64,000 nucleotides of DNA from Eubacteriales bacterium (GCA_030536995.1 JAUNOY010000010.1:30472-94471), one strand, 5' to 3'; shown: positions 13,076-23,896, numbered from the stretch's first letter. Notes: generated by a model not told the origin, from the letters alone. Numbers and translations are program-made.

Positions 13076-15928
13076 CTATGCTACAGTTTTTTCATTTGTC
13101 AGAAAAGCCGTACCAAATACACGGGGCGAAGACCAACCCATACCTGATTCGTCAAACCAGCTCAGTGTGCCAATTCGTGTTCCTCCTGCACCATTGTTAA
13201 TCTGCAGTTCGATTCCAATCTCTGTTCCTGCTTTCGGCGTGATATCTGTCCACTTAAATGCAGCCTCCACAATGTACCCGCCATCTGTTACTTTTACTGC
13301 CGAAGTCACGTTTTCTGCCGTACATTTTATACCATTAAAGCTTTTCTCATCCATATAATTAATACGGTACTGCTTATCATCATCCTCATATTCTTCCGTT
13401 TTGCCGTTATTTTCATCAAGAAACACCTCAACAGAATCCTGTTCATGAGACTCCAACGAAGTTTTATCCAGTTCGTTATCCATAACTTCCATCCAAAGAT
13501 ACAAGTTCGACTTATCCCACAGCAGTTTTGCCTGAGCCTCAGCAACAGCTCCCATCTCAATGGTAAGCGGTACTGCACTAACCTCGTTCCAAATCGAATC
13601 TGCTACCCCATCCACAATAACGGTTCCTGCACTCACAGACATATAAGGTTTGGCAGTCGCCATCGCATAGTACTTGCTACTGCTTTCCTGAGACAGTTTA
13701 AAATCATTAAACGCCGCTTTACTTTTCCCATCGGTGACGAGTACATCAAATGCAAAGTTGCTTCCAACTGCCAGTTCTTTATCCACTGTAAATTCGGCAA
13801 TGTAACCGTCTGTTGTCAATTGAGCATCCTCTCGAAAAACTGTTTTTTTCTCCGTAGTAGTATCTCCATCCGTTTTATCCCAGTCCAAATACAAGGTAAC
13901 GCTGTCAGTATTCTGAACCTGAGTATCCCTTACTGTTACCTTTACCTTAAGATATTCCTCTTCCCAAATCATCTGAAATGAATCATCCGTGTCTTTAATA
14001 GTATAGACGTTGCTCTTTGCATATGGATCACTGCCATCCAGTGCCTGCATAACCACAACATTATTAATGAACGGCTCCAGCTTTGCCGGCTCTACAAAAG
14101 CATAAAAGGCTGGCTTTGCCCTGTATTCGTCATCAAACAGCAGGGGCACATGCTGTTGGCTACCATCCGAGCCACCTCCTGCATTATTGCTGTTCTGCAG
14201 CCAGGAAAGACTGTCAATCACTCCCCATATAGTCAGACCATTGATATCGATTCCGTCCATTGAATCAATATCTTTTAAAACATCATATATTTCTTTATAA
14301 CGATATGCCTGCTTTGTATATTCGTCACTCTGTGCCGCTTTAGTTCCATCATACCCCTTACTGGCTTTTAAATCAAACTCTGTAAGCTGTACTTTCTCCA
14401 CAATTTCCCCATAAGAAATGACTGCTGCTTCGAATTGATTTACTGTAGGAGAAATCATGTCATAATGTGCCTGCATTCCCATTCCTGTGATTCTGGTCGG
14501 AAGTTCAATATCGTTTTCATGAGATTTAATCTCCTTAAGCAGTACTTCAATTCCACCTATCTTGGAACTGGAACACTCATTATAGTCGTTGTAATAAAGT
14601 TCCAATGTTTCAGGCGCATAATAATTCGCATAGCGAAAAGCATTCACAATATAACTCTCATTTTTATAGACAGCCCACCAACAAGACTTTTCGTCTCCAT
14701 CCTTTCGATATGTGCCACTGGTGTCGCTAACCGCCTCATTTACCACATCCCATCCATAAAACATATCTTTGTACGGGCTATCCTGACCCAGAAAATGTTC
14801 CAGCACCTGCTTAATATACCATTCCTGACGAACATCCATCTCTTCTGCACTGACATATGGTTTAGTTTTATCCCACTCCTGATGGAAGAACCACTCCGGC
14901 GCTTGGGAATGCCACACAAGTACATGCCCCCTTACCTTAATCTGATTATCAGGATTTTTATTATTCCATGCCTTAACAAAATCCAGCATCTTTTCTGCCA
15001 AACTAAAATCCATCTGTGGATATGTTCCTGTAACAGTTGTTCCATCTGCCCGTGTCCAGGTAATTTCTTCAAATTTCTCCTCTGGCATCACATCGTTATG
15101 GTAACCAAAAATCGCATCCATTTTCAACTCATTTTCGAATGTTACCGCATTAAAATGTTTTTCAATCAACTCCATAAGCGTCTGATTGTTAATCTGATCA
15201 TTTGCAAGAGCAACTCCTGTATACGCATCTTCTCCCAATCCTGATGCACCAGACACAGTATCCTTAAGACTGGGAATGTTTTTTTCAATTTTCTTATTTT
15301 CACCCCTGTCTGTCAGCGCCGTAATCTTGAGATCATCCAAGCAAAATGTCATTCCATTGTCACCGCTCAGCCTGAGCTGCACTTCTTTATGTGCATCATT
15401 CTCCGGCATTGCAAACGTGCCGCTTATAAACTGCCAGTTATCATTCAGTTCCACTGGCTCGTCGTATATTACCGTTGCAGATTGTTGAGATGCCCAGTTA
15501 TCATGACTCAAAACCTCCAAATTCACCGTACCGCTTACTGCTTTTGCATAAAAAGAAAATTCATAAGTGCTTCCACTTTCCAGCAGGACAGCAATATCTT
15601 TATTATTAATCTGTACCGCACTAACTCCGTTATCCTCCGGTACAACTTCCATATAACTATTTCCAGACGAATTCAGACGGGGCTCATCTGACATATATAC
15701 TTTCTGTGTAAGTGTACTACTATTCCACGAACTATTATTCCACCAATACGGTACACCTTCTTCATCTGCACCTTCAAAATCCGTATTAAACTCCTGAAGA
15801 ATATTCATTTGAATATCTCTTCTCTCCGAATCTGCTGCAGAAACCATCTCGAAATTACTTCCGCCAAGCAACGCCAGTCCAGTCAGAACAATTGCAGTAA
15901 ACCTGTTTGCTTTACCCTTTTTTTTCAT
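13076..15928 (-). CDS. Secreted multidomain endo-1,4-beta-xylanase (GH10 with CBM22-like and CBM9 modules)
   Basis: Extracellular xylanase (950 aa). Signal peptide about 1-31 (cleavage after VSA). A CBM22-like module spans about 35-205, and the GH10 barrel about 225-625, with HVLVWHSQAPEWF, acid/base Glu in WDVVNEAVSD and nucleophile Glu in TEFDLKAS. A CBM9-like module (about 640-750) and a full CBM9 (about 760-945) follow. No LPxTG or S-layer anchor is seen, so it is probably released or bound to substrate. The ATG at 15928 is chosen because GGGAGG sits 4 bases upstream and the signal peptide starts there; an ATG at 15964 is poorer. Last gene of the xylan locus. Confidence 0.95.
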   Translation of the reverse strand: MKKKGKANRFTAIVLTGLALLGGSNFEMVSAADSERRDIQMNILQEFNTDFEGADEEGVPYWWNNSSWNSSTLTQKVYMSDEPRLNSSGNSYMEVVPEDNGVSAVQINNKDIAVLLESGSTYEFSFYAKAVSGTVNLEVLSHDNWASQQSATVIYDEPVELNDNWQFISGTFAMPENDAHKEVQLRLSGDNGMTFCLDDLKITALTDRGENKKIEKNIPSLKDTVSGASGLGEDAYTGVALANDQINNQTLMELIEKHFNAVTFENELKMDAIFGYHNDVMPEEKFEEITWTRADGTTVTGTYPQMDFSLAEKMLDFVKAWNNKNPDNQIKVRGHVLVWHSQAPEWFFHQEWDKTKPYVSAEEMDVRQEWYIKQVLEHFLGQDSPYKDMFYGWDVVNEAVSDTSGTYRKDGDEKSCWWAVYKNESYIVNAFRYANYYAPETLELYYNDYNECSSSKIGGIEVLLKEIKSHENDIELPTRITGMGMQAHYDMISPTVNQFEAAVISYGEIVEKVQLTEFDLKASKGYDGTKAAQSDEYTKQAYRYKEIYDVLKDIDSMDGIDINGLTIWGVIDSLSWLQNSNNAGGGSDGSQQHVPLLFDDEYRAKPAFYAFVEPAKLEPFINNVVVMQALDGSDPYAKSNVYTIKDTDDSFQMIWEEEYLKVKVTVRDTQVQNTDSVTLYLDWDKTDGDTTTEKKTVFREDAQLTTDGYIAEFTVDKELAVGSNFAFDVLVTDGKSKAAFNDFKLSQESSSKYYAMATAKPYMSVSAGTVIVDGVADSIWNEVSAVPLTIEMGAVAEAQAKLLWDKSNLYLWMEVMDNELDKTSLESHEQDSVEVFLDENNGKTEEYEDDDKQYRINYMDEKSFNGIKCTAENVTSAVKVTDGGYIVEAAFKWTDITPKAGTEIGIELQINNGAGGTRIGTLSWFDESGMGWSSPRVFGTAFLTNEKTVA

Positions 15929-16027
15929 AAAACCTCCCTGTGATAAATCAGCATAATCTACCATTCTGATAATATTTTCAAAGGACCTTATTTACATATC
16001 CGCTCCTCATTGTTTTCCACAACTCTT

Positions 16028-17530
16028 TTACCTCAGCTCAAGATGCAAAACACTACTTGCTGGAATGATAAATCTTATTCCTTTCTCTGTAATCTGAGCG
16101 CCATCGTACTTTCTCACTACAACACATTCCGGTTCGTCAAACGTATTTTTTGCATGAATCTCACCTGTAACAATCTCACCTAATACTTTCTCAGGTTTTT
16201 TTCCAATAATTTCTGCATCTATGTCAAAACTTTCCTCAGCAGAAAGATTTGTCATTGTAAGGTGGAGTACTCCATCCGATGTGATTGAAACAGATTCAGT
16301 CAGATTCGGTACCTGCCACTCATTCTCCACTCCAATCATCTTTATATCAATATCGCTGAATATAAGTTCTGCATCCTGATGATACTTATAAATATCAAAA
16401 ACATGATATGTCGGAGTCTTTACTATTTTATCCCCTTCCGTAAGTATCACAGCCTGAAGTACATTGACAATCTGCGCAAGATTTGCCATCTTCACACGGT
16501 CACTGTGTTTATTGAATATATTCAGTGTAATTCCTGCTACAAGCGCATCTCTCATTGTATTTTGCTGATAAAGAAATCCCGGATTTGTCCCAGGCTCACA
16601 TGTATACCAAGTTCCCCACTCATCTACAATCATACCTATTTTTTTATCCGGATCATATTCATCCATAATCTCACCATGCTTTGTAATAAGTTCATCCATA
16701 AAAACTGCTTTATTCAGTGTCTTATACCAGACTTTTTGGTCAAAGTCCGTCGAACTTCCTTTGGTATCGATTCCCTCCGGATATACATAATAATGGAGTG
16801 AAAGACCATCCATAAAGCCATGTTGTTCTTTTGCCACTCTCCTGAAACAAGTTTCAAGAACTTCTTTCGTCCATTCATAATCATCATGAGGTGCTCCGCA
16901 GCAAATTTTCTTAATATGCCGTTCACTGTTATAATCTCTTATAAAAGTCTGATATCTTCGATATTCGTTAGCATAATAATCTGGGTTCATATTTCCTCCG
17001 CAACCCCAGTTTTCATTTCCCAGACCGAAGAAATCAACTTTCCATGGAGCGCAACTTCCATTTTTCTTCCGAAGTTCTGCCATAGGTGAAACACCATCAA
17101 ATGTCATATACTCAACCCATTCAGCCATTTCCTTTATGGTACCGCTTCCCAGATTTCCATTAATGTATGTCTCACAGCCAAGTTGGCGACAAAGTTCAAA
17201 ATACTCGTGAGTACCAAAACTGTTATCCTCTACTACTCCTCCCCAGTTTGTATTAATTATTTTTTTTCTTGTATCTGCCGATCCTATTCCATCTTTCCAA
17301 TGATACTCATCCGCAAAGCATCCTCCTGGCCACCGCAGTACAGGAACACGTATCTGCTTAAGAGCTTCTACTACATCCGATCGCATTCCATTTACATTTT
17401 CAATCGGAGAATCCTTTCCCACATAAATTCCACCATAAATACATCTTCCTAAATGTTCCGAAAAATGGCCGTATATTTCTTTGCTGATTCTACTTAGTTT
17501 TTTGTTTGTATCAATCACCATTCCTGTCAT
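16028..17530 (-). CDS. abfA: Alpha-L-arabinofuranosidase, GH51 (500 aa)
   Basis: Removes arabinofuranosyl side groups from imported arabinoxylo-oligosaccharides. Family features: YGHFSEHLGRCIYGGIY near the start, LRWPGGCFADEYHWKDGIG, acid/base Glu in GLGNENWGCGG, nucleophile Glu in VDEWGTWY. There is no signal peptide, so it acts in the cytoplasm. Full family length. GGAGGA lies 7 bases before the ATG. It starts 1 base after the YesL-like gene. Confidence 0.95.
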   Translation of the reverse strand: MTGMVIDTNKKLSRISKEIYGHFSEHLGRCIYGGIYVGKDSPIENVNGMRSDVVEALKQIRVPVLRWPGGCFADEYHWKDGIGSADTRKKIINTNWGGVVEDNSFGTHEYFELCRQLGCETYINGNLGSGTIKEMAEWVEYMTFDGVSPMAELRKKNGSCAPWKVDFFGLGNENWGCGGNMNPDYYANEYRRYQTFIRDYNSERHIKKICCGAPHDDYEWTKEVLETCFRRVAKEQHGFMDGLSLHYYVYPEGIDTKGSSTDFDQKVWYKTLNKAVFMDELITKHGEIMDEYDPDKKIGMIVDEWGTWYTCEPGTNPGFLYQQNTMRDALVAGITLNIFNKHSDRVKMANLAQIVNVLQAVILTEGDKIVKTPTYHVFDIYKYHQDAELIFSDIDIKMIGVENEWQVPNLTESVSITSDGVLHLTMTNLSAEESFDIDAEIIGKKPEKVLGEIVTGEIHAKNTFDEPECVVVRKYDGAQITEKGIRFIIPASSVLHLELR

Positions 17531-17531
17531 T

Positions 17532-18158
17532 TCAATTTCCTCCTTCTACTTTCTCATACGGCTCAAACACCCTTATGAATAATAACGATTGAACATATGC
17601 ACAACATGCAAATCCACCCACTACCATAAAAAGCCATATACTCTTTGTAAAAATCATGAGCAACATCACAATACCTGAAAACAACGTCAACAATATTGTT
17701 TCCTTCAAATTAAAAACCGTCAGAATCAATGCATTTTTTACAGTTTTAAACACAGAATTATCAAATCTGGCAATTAGCGCAAATGCATAAAAAAGCGACA
17801 GCAGGCAAACAATTGCGAACATTCCCAAAATAACAAGCATCACCTGATTAACTGTTGATTCTCCCGACCTTTTCAACCAAAACTGCCAGCCATAAACAAT
17901 AACTGCTCCCAAAAACAAATATAATATTGATGAAAAAAACGACTGTATAAAATTATTTTTAAATGCTTTGAAGAAAGGTTTTAATATATAACTATCCTCA
18001 TGTCTGGCTTCACGCATGGTAATCGTATACAACGCACTGAGCGCCGGACCGATTGTAACAATCGGCGCACAGCACAAAATAAACAGAATATTCAGAATCA
18101 TGAAATCCGCAACCTTATTTAAAAAACTAATAACAGGGCTGTCCAGATTAATCTTCAT
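17532..18158 (-). CDS. YesL-family (DUF624) membrane protein
   Basis: 208-residue protein with about five hydrophobic segments (DFMILNILFILCCAPIVTIGPALSALY near the N-terminus is characteristic). DUF624/YesL proteins are encoded with YesMN-type two-component systems and oligosaccharide ABC transporters in Firmicutes; their role is not settled and may be in transport assembly or sensing. Its start overlaps the GH3 gene by 11 bases, so translation is probably coupled. Confidence 0.85.
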   Translation of the reverse strand: MKINLDSPVISFLNKVADFMILNILFILCCAPIVTIGPALSALYTITMREARHEDSYILKPFFKAFKNNFIQSFFSSILYLFLGAVIVYGWQFWLKRSGESTVNQVMLVILGMFAIVCLLSLFYAFALIARFDNSVFKTVKNALILTVFNLKETILLTLFSGIVMLLMIFTKSIWLFMVVGGFACCAYVQSLLFIRVFEPYEKVEGGN

Positions 18159-20271
18159 GTTTTTCTCCGTTCTTTCTTCTAAATTCTATTTTGACCGGAT
18201 GCATACCTGTCAGTTCCTCACTTTTTAAATCTGGTTGAGAAAAACCGACATATATAACGAACTCTTCTCCTCCAATAATCCGTTTTCCTTCTTCATCTAC
18301 AACAGTAAATGCTTCATCCGGAAGTTTGACTGAAATCTTTTTTGATTCTCCCTGCTTCAAATTTACTCTTCTGAACCCACATAACTGTGGATTTGGAACC
18401 GAATACACCGAATCCATACATTTAATGTAAATCTGTAAAACCTCACAAATATCTCTGTCTCCAGTATTTCTCATCTGTGCAGATACAATCACTCCCGATT
18501 CATTTTCTGAAACCGTTCCTGATTCAACTTCTGCTTTTCCATAAGTAAGACCATATCCAAACGGGTATTGTGCTTTTCCCTCCATATACCTGTAGGTTCT
18601 TCCTTTCATGGAATAATCTTCAAATGCCGGAAGGTCGTTTAATCCTTCATAAAAGGTGACAGGAAGTTTTCCCGATGGAGATTCCTTACCAAACAGGATT
18701 TCTGCTACCGCATTTCCTCCGCGAGCGCCTGGATACCAAAGCTGTAAGATTCCTTCAAAATGTTTTTTGGCAAAGCTCATATCCATATCACTGCCTGCCA
18801 GCATACACAATACAACCGGTTTTCCTGTCTGTGCCACCGCCTCCATCAATCTGCGCTGACATAAAGGAAGCTCAAGATTTTCCTTATCTCCGGAAGCATA
18901 GCTGTTACCTGTATCTCCTTCTTCTCCTTCTAACGTCTCATCTAATCCAAGACACAGAATAACGACATCGCTGTTTTCTGCTACTGTTACAGCCTCTGAA
19001 ATACGATCCATATCATGTGCAAGAGTTTCTGTTTTATCACGAAAAAGATCACTTCCCTGCGAGTAAAGAATACGCACCTCATGCCCTACATATTTTCTGA
19101 TTCCTTCCAGTACTGTTACATACTCTGATGCAGTTCCATGATAATTTCCAATCAATGCCGCCCTGCTGTCTGCATTAGGCCCTATAACACCTATTGTTTT
19201 TATTTCATTTTTTTTCAAAGGAAGAATTCCATTCTCATTTTTTAGCAGAACTATACTCTCCAATGCAGCCTTATGCGCCACATGAAGATGCTCGCTGCAC
19301 TCCACCTTTGTATATGGTATATCGTCATACTCACTTCCATCAAAGAGTCCCAGCATAAAACGAGTCGTAAAAAGACGAATTGCCGCCTCCGTAATAGCTT
19401 CTTCTGTAACCATACCATGATAGTATGCATTGAGAATCAGCAGATATGTATTTCCACAATTCAAATCACAGCCTGCATTCAGAGCCATTGCTGCAGACTG
19501 CATCGGACTTCCTGTAACCATATGATTTTCATGAAAATCTCTTATTGCCCAGCAATCGGAAACAAAATGTCCTTCAAATTTCCACTCTTCCCGAAGTTTC
19601 TTTTTTATTAATGTCGTGCTGCCACAACAGGGTTCACCATTGACACGATTATACGCTCCCATGACGGATTCCACATGGGCATCTTTAACAAGTGTTCTGA
19701 ATGCCGGAAGGTATGTCTCTTCCATATCTTTTGGAGACACTTCGGCATCAAACTCATGACGAAGTGCTTCTGGTCCGGAATGCACTGCATAATGTTTTGC
19801 ACATGCAGCTGCTTTCATTGTTTCACTATTTCCCTGAAGCCCTTCCACATAAGCCTTCCCAAGAGCAGATGTAAGATATGGATCCTCTCCATATGTTTCA
19901 TGACCTCTTCCCCATCTGGGATCACGAAAAATATTTACATTAGGTGCCCAGAATGTAAGCCCTTTATAAATATCTCTGTCTCCCTTTGCAGATGCCGCAT
20001 TATATTTTGCTCTCCCTTCCTCTGCAATAATGTCTCCTATTTCTCTAATCATATTTTCATCAAATGATGCAGCCAACCCAATTGCCTGCGGAAAAACTGT
20101 TGCCGTTCCTGCTCTGGCAACTCCATGTAATCCTTCATTCCACCAATTGTACTCCGGAATTCCAAGTCTTGGAATTCCAGGTGAATCGTATCTTAACTGA
20201 GAAGCCTTCTCTTCTATCGTCATTTTTGAAACCAGTTCCTGTGCTTTTTGTCTCGCGTCTTTTCTATTCAT
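18148..20271 (-). CDS. Beta-xylosidase/beta-glucosidase, GH3 (707 aa)
   Basis: Exo-acting glycosidase that releases single sugars from oligosaccharides; xylosidase activity is inferred from the locus. N-terminal (alpha/beta)8 domain with FWAPNVNIFRDPRWGRGHETYGEDP, nucleophile Asp in VSDCWAIRDF, and AKHYAVHSGPE for substrate binding. The second alpha/beta domain covers about 350-560, and an Fn3-like domain the C-terminal ~110 residues. No signal peptide. It follows the permease gene by 26 bases. Confidence 0.93.
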   Translation of the reverse strand: MNRKDARQKAQELVSKMTIEEKASQLRYDSPGIPRLGIPEYNWWNEGLHGVARAGTATVFPQAIGLAASFDENMIREIGDIIAEEGRAKYNAASAKGDRDIYKGLTFWAPNVNIFRDPRWGRGHETYGEDPYLTSALGKAYVEGLQGNSETMKAAACAKHYAVHSGPEALRHEFDAEVSPKDMEETYLPAFRTLVKDAHVESVMGAYNRVNGEPCCGSTTLIKKKLREEWKFEGHFVSDCWAIRDFHENHMVTGSPMQSAAMALNAGCDLNCGNTYLLILNAYYHGMVTEEAITEAAIRLFTTRFMLGLFDGSEYDDIPYTKVECSEHLHVAHKAALESIVLLKNENGILPLKKNEIKTIGVIGPNADSRAALIGNYHGTASEYVTVLEGIRKYVGHEVRILYSQGSDLFRDKTETLAHDMDRISEAVTVAENSDVVILCLGLDETLEGEEGDTGNSYASGDKENLELPLCQRRLMEAVAQTGKPVVLCMLAGSDMDMSFAKKHFEGILQLWYPGARGGNAVAEILFGKESPSGKLPVTFYEGLNDLPAFEDYSMKGRTYRYMEGKAQYPFGYGLTYGKAEVESGTVSENESGVIVSAQMRNTGDRDICEVLQIYIKCMDSVYSVPNPQLCGFRRVNLKQGESKKISVKLPDEAFTVVDEEGKRIIGGEEFVIYVGFSQPDLKSEELTGMHPVKIEFRRKNGEKHED

Positions 20272-20297
20272 CCTGATCTACATCCTCCAATTATCTA

Positions 20298-21194
20298 TTA
20301 TTCTTTTACTCCACCCAGAGTAAGTCCTGTCACAAAATATCTTTGTAAAAACGGATAAATACAGATGATCGGGAGCATAGTAAGTATTGACGCTGCCGCC
20401 CGAACTGTCTCAGGAGTTACTGAGCCTGTTGCGTTTTTCATTGCTTCTGCAGAAGCACCCTGATTTGTCACAGATGACAGCAGTTTCATAAGTTCATATT
20501 GAAGTGTTGTCAATTTTACATTCATTCTGTTATACAACATAGCATCAAACCATGAGTTCCACTGCCCTACTGCCGCAAAAAGAGCAACCGTTGCATAAAC
20601 CGGCTTACACAATGGCGAAATAATCTTTGTAAAAATCGTAAAATACCCTGCCCCGTCAAGCTGTGCCGATTCTTCCAGGCTGTCTGGAAGTCCATTCATA
20701 TATGTACGAATCACCAGCATATTAAATGCACTGATCATTCCCGGAATTATATACACCCAGAAACTATTTGTCAAACCCAGCCCTTTATACAATAAAAATG
20801 TCGGAATCATACCACCATTTACATACATTGTTATAACCCAAAAAAGTGATAACTGTTTTTTAAATAAAAACCTTTTTCTACTTACAATAAATGCCAGAAT
20901 AGCATTTGTTACAAGCGCAGTAGCCGTACCTAATAAAGTTCGTGCCACAGTAATATAGGCGCCTGTAATCAGGTTGTCTTTTTCTAACACTGTAATGAAA
21001 TTTTTCAATGTCCATTTTCTTGGCCACAGATATATCCCCCCCCGCAATGCATCAGTTCCATCATTAAATGCAATCGCAAGTGTATTCAGAATCGGATACA
21101 ATGTGACAAGAATAAACAGAATCATAAAGATTGTATTACATACAGTAAAAACTTTATCTGCAGGCGATGATTTTATTTTTCTTCCTGTTTTCAT
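20298..21194 (-). CDS. Oligosaccharide ABC transporter permease (LplC/YtcP type)
   Basis: Inner-membrane permease with six predicted membrane segments. The EAA-type loop for the ATPase is seen in LEESAQLDGAGYFTIFTKIISPL (about 188-210). The C-terminus YFVTGLTLGGVKE is typical of this subgroup. It pairs with the permease upstream and the lipoprotein. The ATPase is not encoded here, as is usual: a shared MsmX/MsiK-type ATPase elsewhere would energise it. Confidence 0.93.
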   Translation of the reverse strand: MKTGRKIKSSPADKVFTVCNTIFMILFILVTLYPILNTLAIAFNDGTDALRGGIYLWPRKWTLKNFITVLEKDNLITGAYITVARTLLGTATALVTNAILAFIVSRKRFLFKKQLSLFWVITMYVNGGMIPTFLLYKGLGLTNSFWVYIIPGMISAFNMLVIRTYMNGLPDSLEESAQLDGAGYFTIFTKIISPLCKPVYATVALFAAVGQWNSWFDAMLYNRMNVKLTTLQYELMKLLSSVTNQGASAEAMKNATGSVTPETVRAAASILTMLPIICIYPFLQRYFVTGLTLGGVKE

Positions 21195-21206
21195 CTTAAA
21201 CCCTCC

Positions 21207-22163
21207 TTAGAATAACCTTTCATCGCCATTCCGTTTGGCAATCTGGTTTGCTATCACAATCAGAATAATACTTACCACGCTCTTGAATATACCTGCCGCT
21301 GTACCAATTGAAAAGTCACCCTGGCTAATTCCCCAATTCAAAACATAGATATCAATCGTCTGGGAGACTCCCTGTACAAGACCATTTCCTAACAGATACT
21401 GGATTTCAAAACCGGCGTTCAATACATTTCCGACATTCATAAGGAGAAGAATCATAATTGTTGGTCTTATTCCCGGAAGAGTTACATGTTTAATTTTCGC
21501 CCATCTTCCTGCTCCATCAATAGATGCCGCCTCATAAAGCGAAGGATCGATAGATGTAATTGCAGCTAAATATATGATCGCATTCCATCCTGTTTCCTTC
21601 CATACATTTGCAAATGCTACAATCGGCCAGAAATATTTCTTATGAGCAAAAAAATTAATCGGCTGATCAATAATATTGAAATTCACAAGCAACTCGTTAA
21701 TAATTCCAGTTCCAGACAATGCGTCATGGATGATTCCTGTTACAATAATCCATGATAGAAAATGTGGAAGATATGAAATCGTCTGCACCGTCTTTTTTCC
21801 AAATGCATTGCGTACTTCATTAAGAAGAATGGCAAAAGCAATCGCAGCAACAAACGTCACCACCAAATTAATCACACCCATCGCAAGTGTGTTTCGTATC
21901 ACTCGTAAAAATGTTGCATCTGAAAAAAGCTGCTGGAATTTCTGCAGACCGACGAACTCAGAATGAAAAAGACCATCAATTGGTCTATAATTCTGAAAAG
22001 CCATCAGCCAGCCTCCCAAAGGGAGATAGTAAAAAATGATACCATAAATAACAATAATTCCTGACCAGATCAAAAGAACCTTCTGACGTTTTGCCTCCTT
22101 CCAGCTAAAACAGATTTTTTGTTCTGTCATTTCTGCTTTTTTTCTTTTTACTCCAAAAGCCAT
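21207..22163 (-). CDS. Oligosaccharide ABC transporter permease (LplB/YteP type)
   Basis: Partner permease of about 318 residues, with a basic cytoplasmic N-terminus and six membrane segments. LPLGGWLMAFQNYRP near the first segment and the EAA loop DPSLYEAASIDGAGRWAKIKHVTLPGIRP (about 228-255) identify the family. It is followed 12 bases later by the second permease. Substrate is inferred to be xylo-oligosaccharide from the neighbouring hydrolases. Confidence 0.93.
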   Translation of the reverse strand: MAFGVKRKKAEMTEQKICFSWKEAKRQKVLLIWSGIIVIYGIIFYYLPLGGWLMAFQNYRPIDGLFHSEFVGLQKFQQLFSDATFLRVIRNTLAMGVINLVVTFVAAIAFAILLNEVRNAFGKKTVQTISYLPHFLSWIIVTGIIHDALSGTGIINELLVNFNIIDQPINFFAHKKYFWPIVAFANVWKETGWNAIIYLAAITSIDPSLYEAASIDGAGRWAKIKHVTLPGIRPTIMILLLMNVGNVLNAGFEIQYLLGNGLVQGVSQTIDIYVLNWGISQGDFSIGTAAGIFKSVVSIILIVIANQIAKRNGDERLF

Positions 22164-22231
22164 ACATTCACCTCATTTTTCAAACAGGCAGATAAGCCTG
22201 TAGCATATCCGCCCGTTTTGTATATCAATTT

Positions 22232-23896
22232 CTATTCAAACTTAGATGCCTCTTCCATTCTGCGATTCAGTTCTTCCTGCATCTCTTCAAGGAATACCTG
22301 TGGATTACATCCATCATATACTTCCATATATGTATCCCATTCACTTTCAAAATCATCTGACATGACAACTCTCGGGAGATACTCATGTTTAATTTCTCCC
22401 ATTTTCGTCCATGCCACGCCTCCTGGTGTACTTGTTGTCATAGCATTTGAAAATGAATACATAGGATACCATGGACCGGGTGCCTCGCTTGTTCCCAGCA
22501 TCTCTACATATGTGTCAACACCATATGCTTCAAAACATTTCTGTACAGAGGAGTTCAGACTGTCAAAAAACTCTCCCGGCTGCTCATCCGGCCAGTTTGC
22601 ATTAATACCATCATCACTGGTTCCTTTATAGGACGGAAAATAAGAATATGAACAAAGATGTGATGCCTTATACGCCGTATCAGCCGCCTGCATTCTCTGC
22701 TCTTCGGTACGGTAAAATAAGCCTTCATCGTTTACTTTATAATCAATATCTTCTTTTCCCCAAAACCTCAGGTTATGAATTTCCTGACTGAGCAGATCAT
22801 CAATAAACTGAAGCGCACCTTCTACATCTTCACAGCTTGTTGTAATTGCAAGACCAGAACCTACATTCAGAGCACCGTCTGAATTGTGCCACTGATTTTT
22901 GATGCCTTCATCAATAGTAATCGGAAGAGGTACATAACTGCAGCCCTTCTCATCAAGTCCCTGTTGTTTCAAAGAATCGTTTACATTATATGCGAAGTTC
23001 CACCACTGATCGACCATTCCCAGTACACGCCCTGTGGAAAGTTTCGCAATATATTCATCGTAAGTCTGGGTAAAAGATTCAGGGTCAACATATCCTTTCT
23101 GATATTCCTCATTTAATTTTTTGAAATATCTTTTTGCAGTATCCGTTGTATTATAATCAATAATTTTTAATTCGTCCGGATCAACGATTACAGATCCATC
23201 ATTTGGATAACCATCCAGAAATTGCGGTGCATTTTCAAGGCAATAATATCTCCAGTCTTCACACAAAATTGTGTATGCAATATTTTCCGTTCCATCTTCC
23301 ATTTCCGGATTTGCCTCTATATAGTTTTCCAGAAGTTCAAAATACTCGTCCAATGTATTTATTTCCGGATATCCCGCCCATTCCAACACTCGTGTCTGAA
23401 TCCAGAATGCTTCATCATTATGTGTAGTAGCTTTTTCTTCGCCCTTTATATTCTGAAATTGTTGAATCCAATAAATATGCCCGTCATCCTGCTTCAGCTT
23501 ATTCCATTCTTCCTCAGAATAATACGCCTTAATATTCGGGTATTTGTCCAGATATTCATCAATCGGTACAAGCGCTCCTGCCTCGTAAAGTTGCCCCATT
23601 GCATCCCCACCATCAATGAAATCCGGATATTCTCCTCCGGCAATTAAAGTACCTACTGCTTCTGAAGCAGTCTGACCTGTAAGCCATGTCTCATCCACTT
23701 TCGCACCAGTCTTTTCTGCGATGATTTGCTGAATTTCATTGTCATCATTGATTTCTGATCCCGGTACGGCAAAAAATGCTGTAAATTCTTTAACGCCGTC
23801 TCCATCTTTACTTTTTGAATCACCACCGCATCCGGCAAGTAATGACACTGAAAGTACGGATGCTGTCAATATTCCCGTTACTTTTTTTACTTTCAT
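22232..23896 (-). CDS. Lipoprotein sugar-binding protein of the xylo-oligosaccharide importer (554 aa)
   Basis: Lipid-anchored extracellular solute-binding protein. The signal ends in a lipobox LSVSLLAGCGG, with Cys about 22 as the lipidation site. The body resembles LplA/YtcQ-type binding proteins of about 550 residues. The ATG at 23896 follows AAGGAGGAAAGTT and gives a proper lipoprotein signal; an upstream in-frame ATG (23977) would bury the signal and is rejected. It has its own promoter with paired activator boxes. Confidence 0.93.
   Translation of the reverse strand: MKVKKVTGILTASVLSVSLLAGCGGDSKSKDGDGVKEFTAFFAVPGSEINDDNEIQQIIAEKTGAKVDETWLTGQTASEAVGTLIAGGEYPDFIDGGDAMGQLYEAGALVPIDEYLDKYPNIKAYYSEEEWNKLKQDDGHIYWIQQFQNIKGEEKATTHNDEAFWIQTRVLEWAGYPEINTLDEYFELLENYIEANPEMEDGTENIAYTILCEDWRYYCLENAPQFLDGYPNDGSVIVDPDELKIIDYNTTDTAKRYFKKLNEEYQKGYVDPESFTQTYDEYIAKLSTGRVLGMVDQWWNFAYNVNDSLKQQGLDEKGCSYVPLPITIDEGIKNQWHNSDGALNVGSGLAITTSCEDVEGALQFIDDLLSQEIHNLRFWGKEDIDYKVNDEGLFYRTEEQRMQAADTAYKASHLCSYSYFPSYKGTSDDGINANWPDEQPGEFFDSLNSSVQKCFEAYGVDTYVEMLGTSEAPGPWYPMYSFSNAMTTSTPGGVAWTKMGEIKHEYLPRVVMSDDFESEWDTYMEVYDGCNPQVFLEEMQEELNRRMEEASKFE

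Noticed and set aside
14435-15244. Long 269-aa frame antisense to the secreted xylanase
   Set aside because: Rich in Cys, Ile, Phe and His as expected for the reverse complement of a conserved GH10 domain; no family signal.
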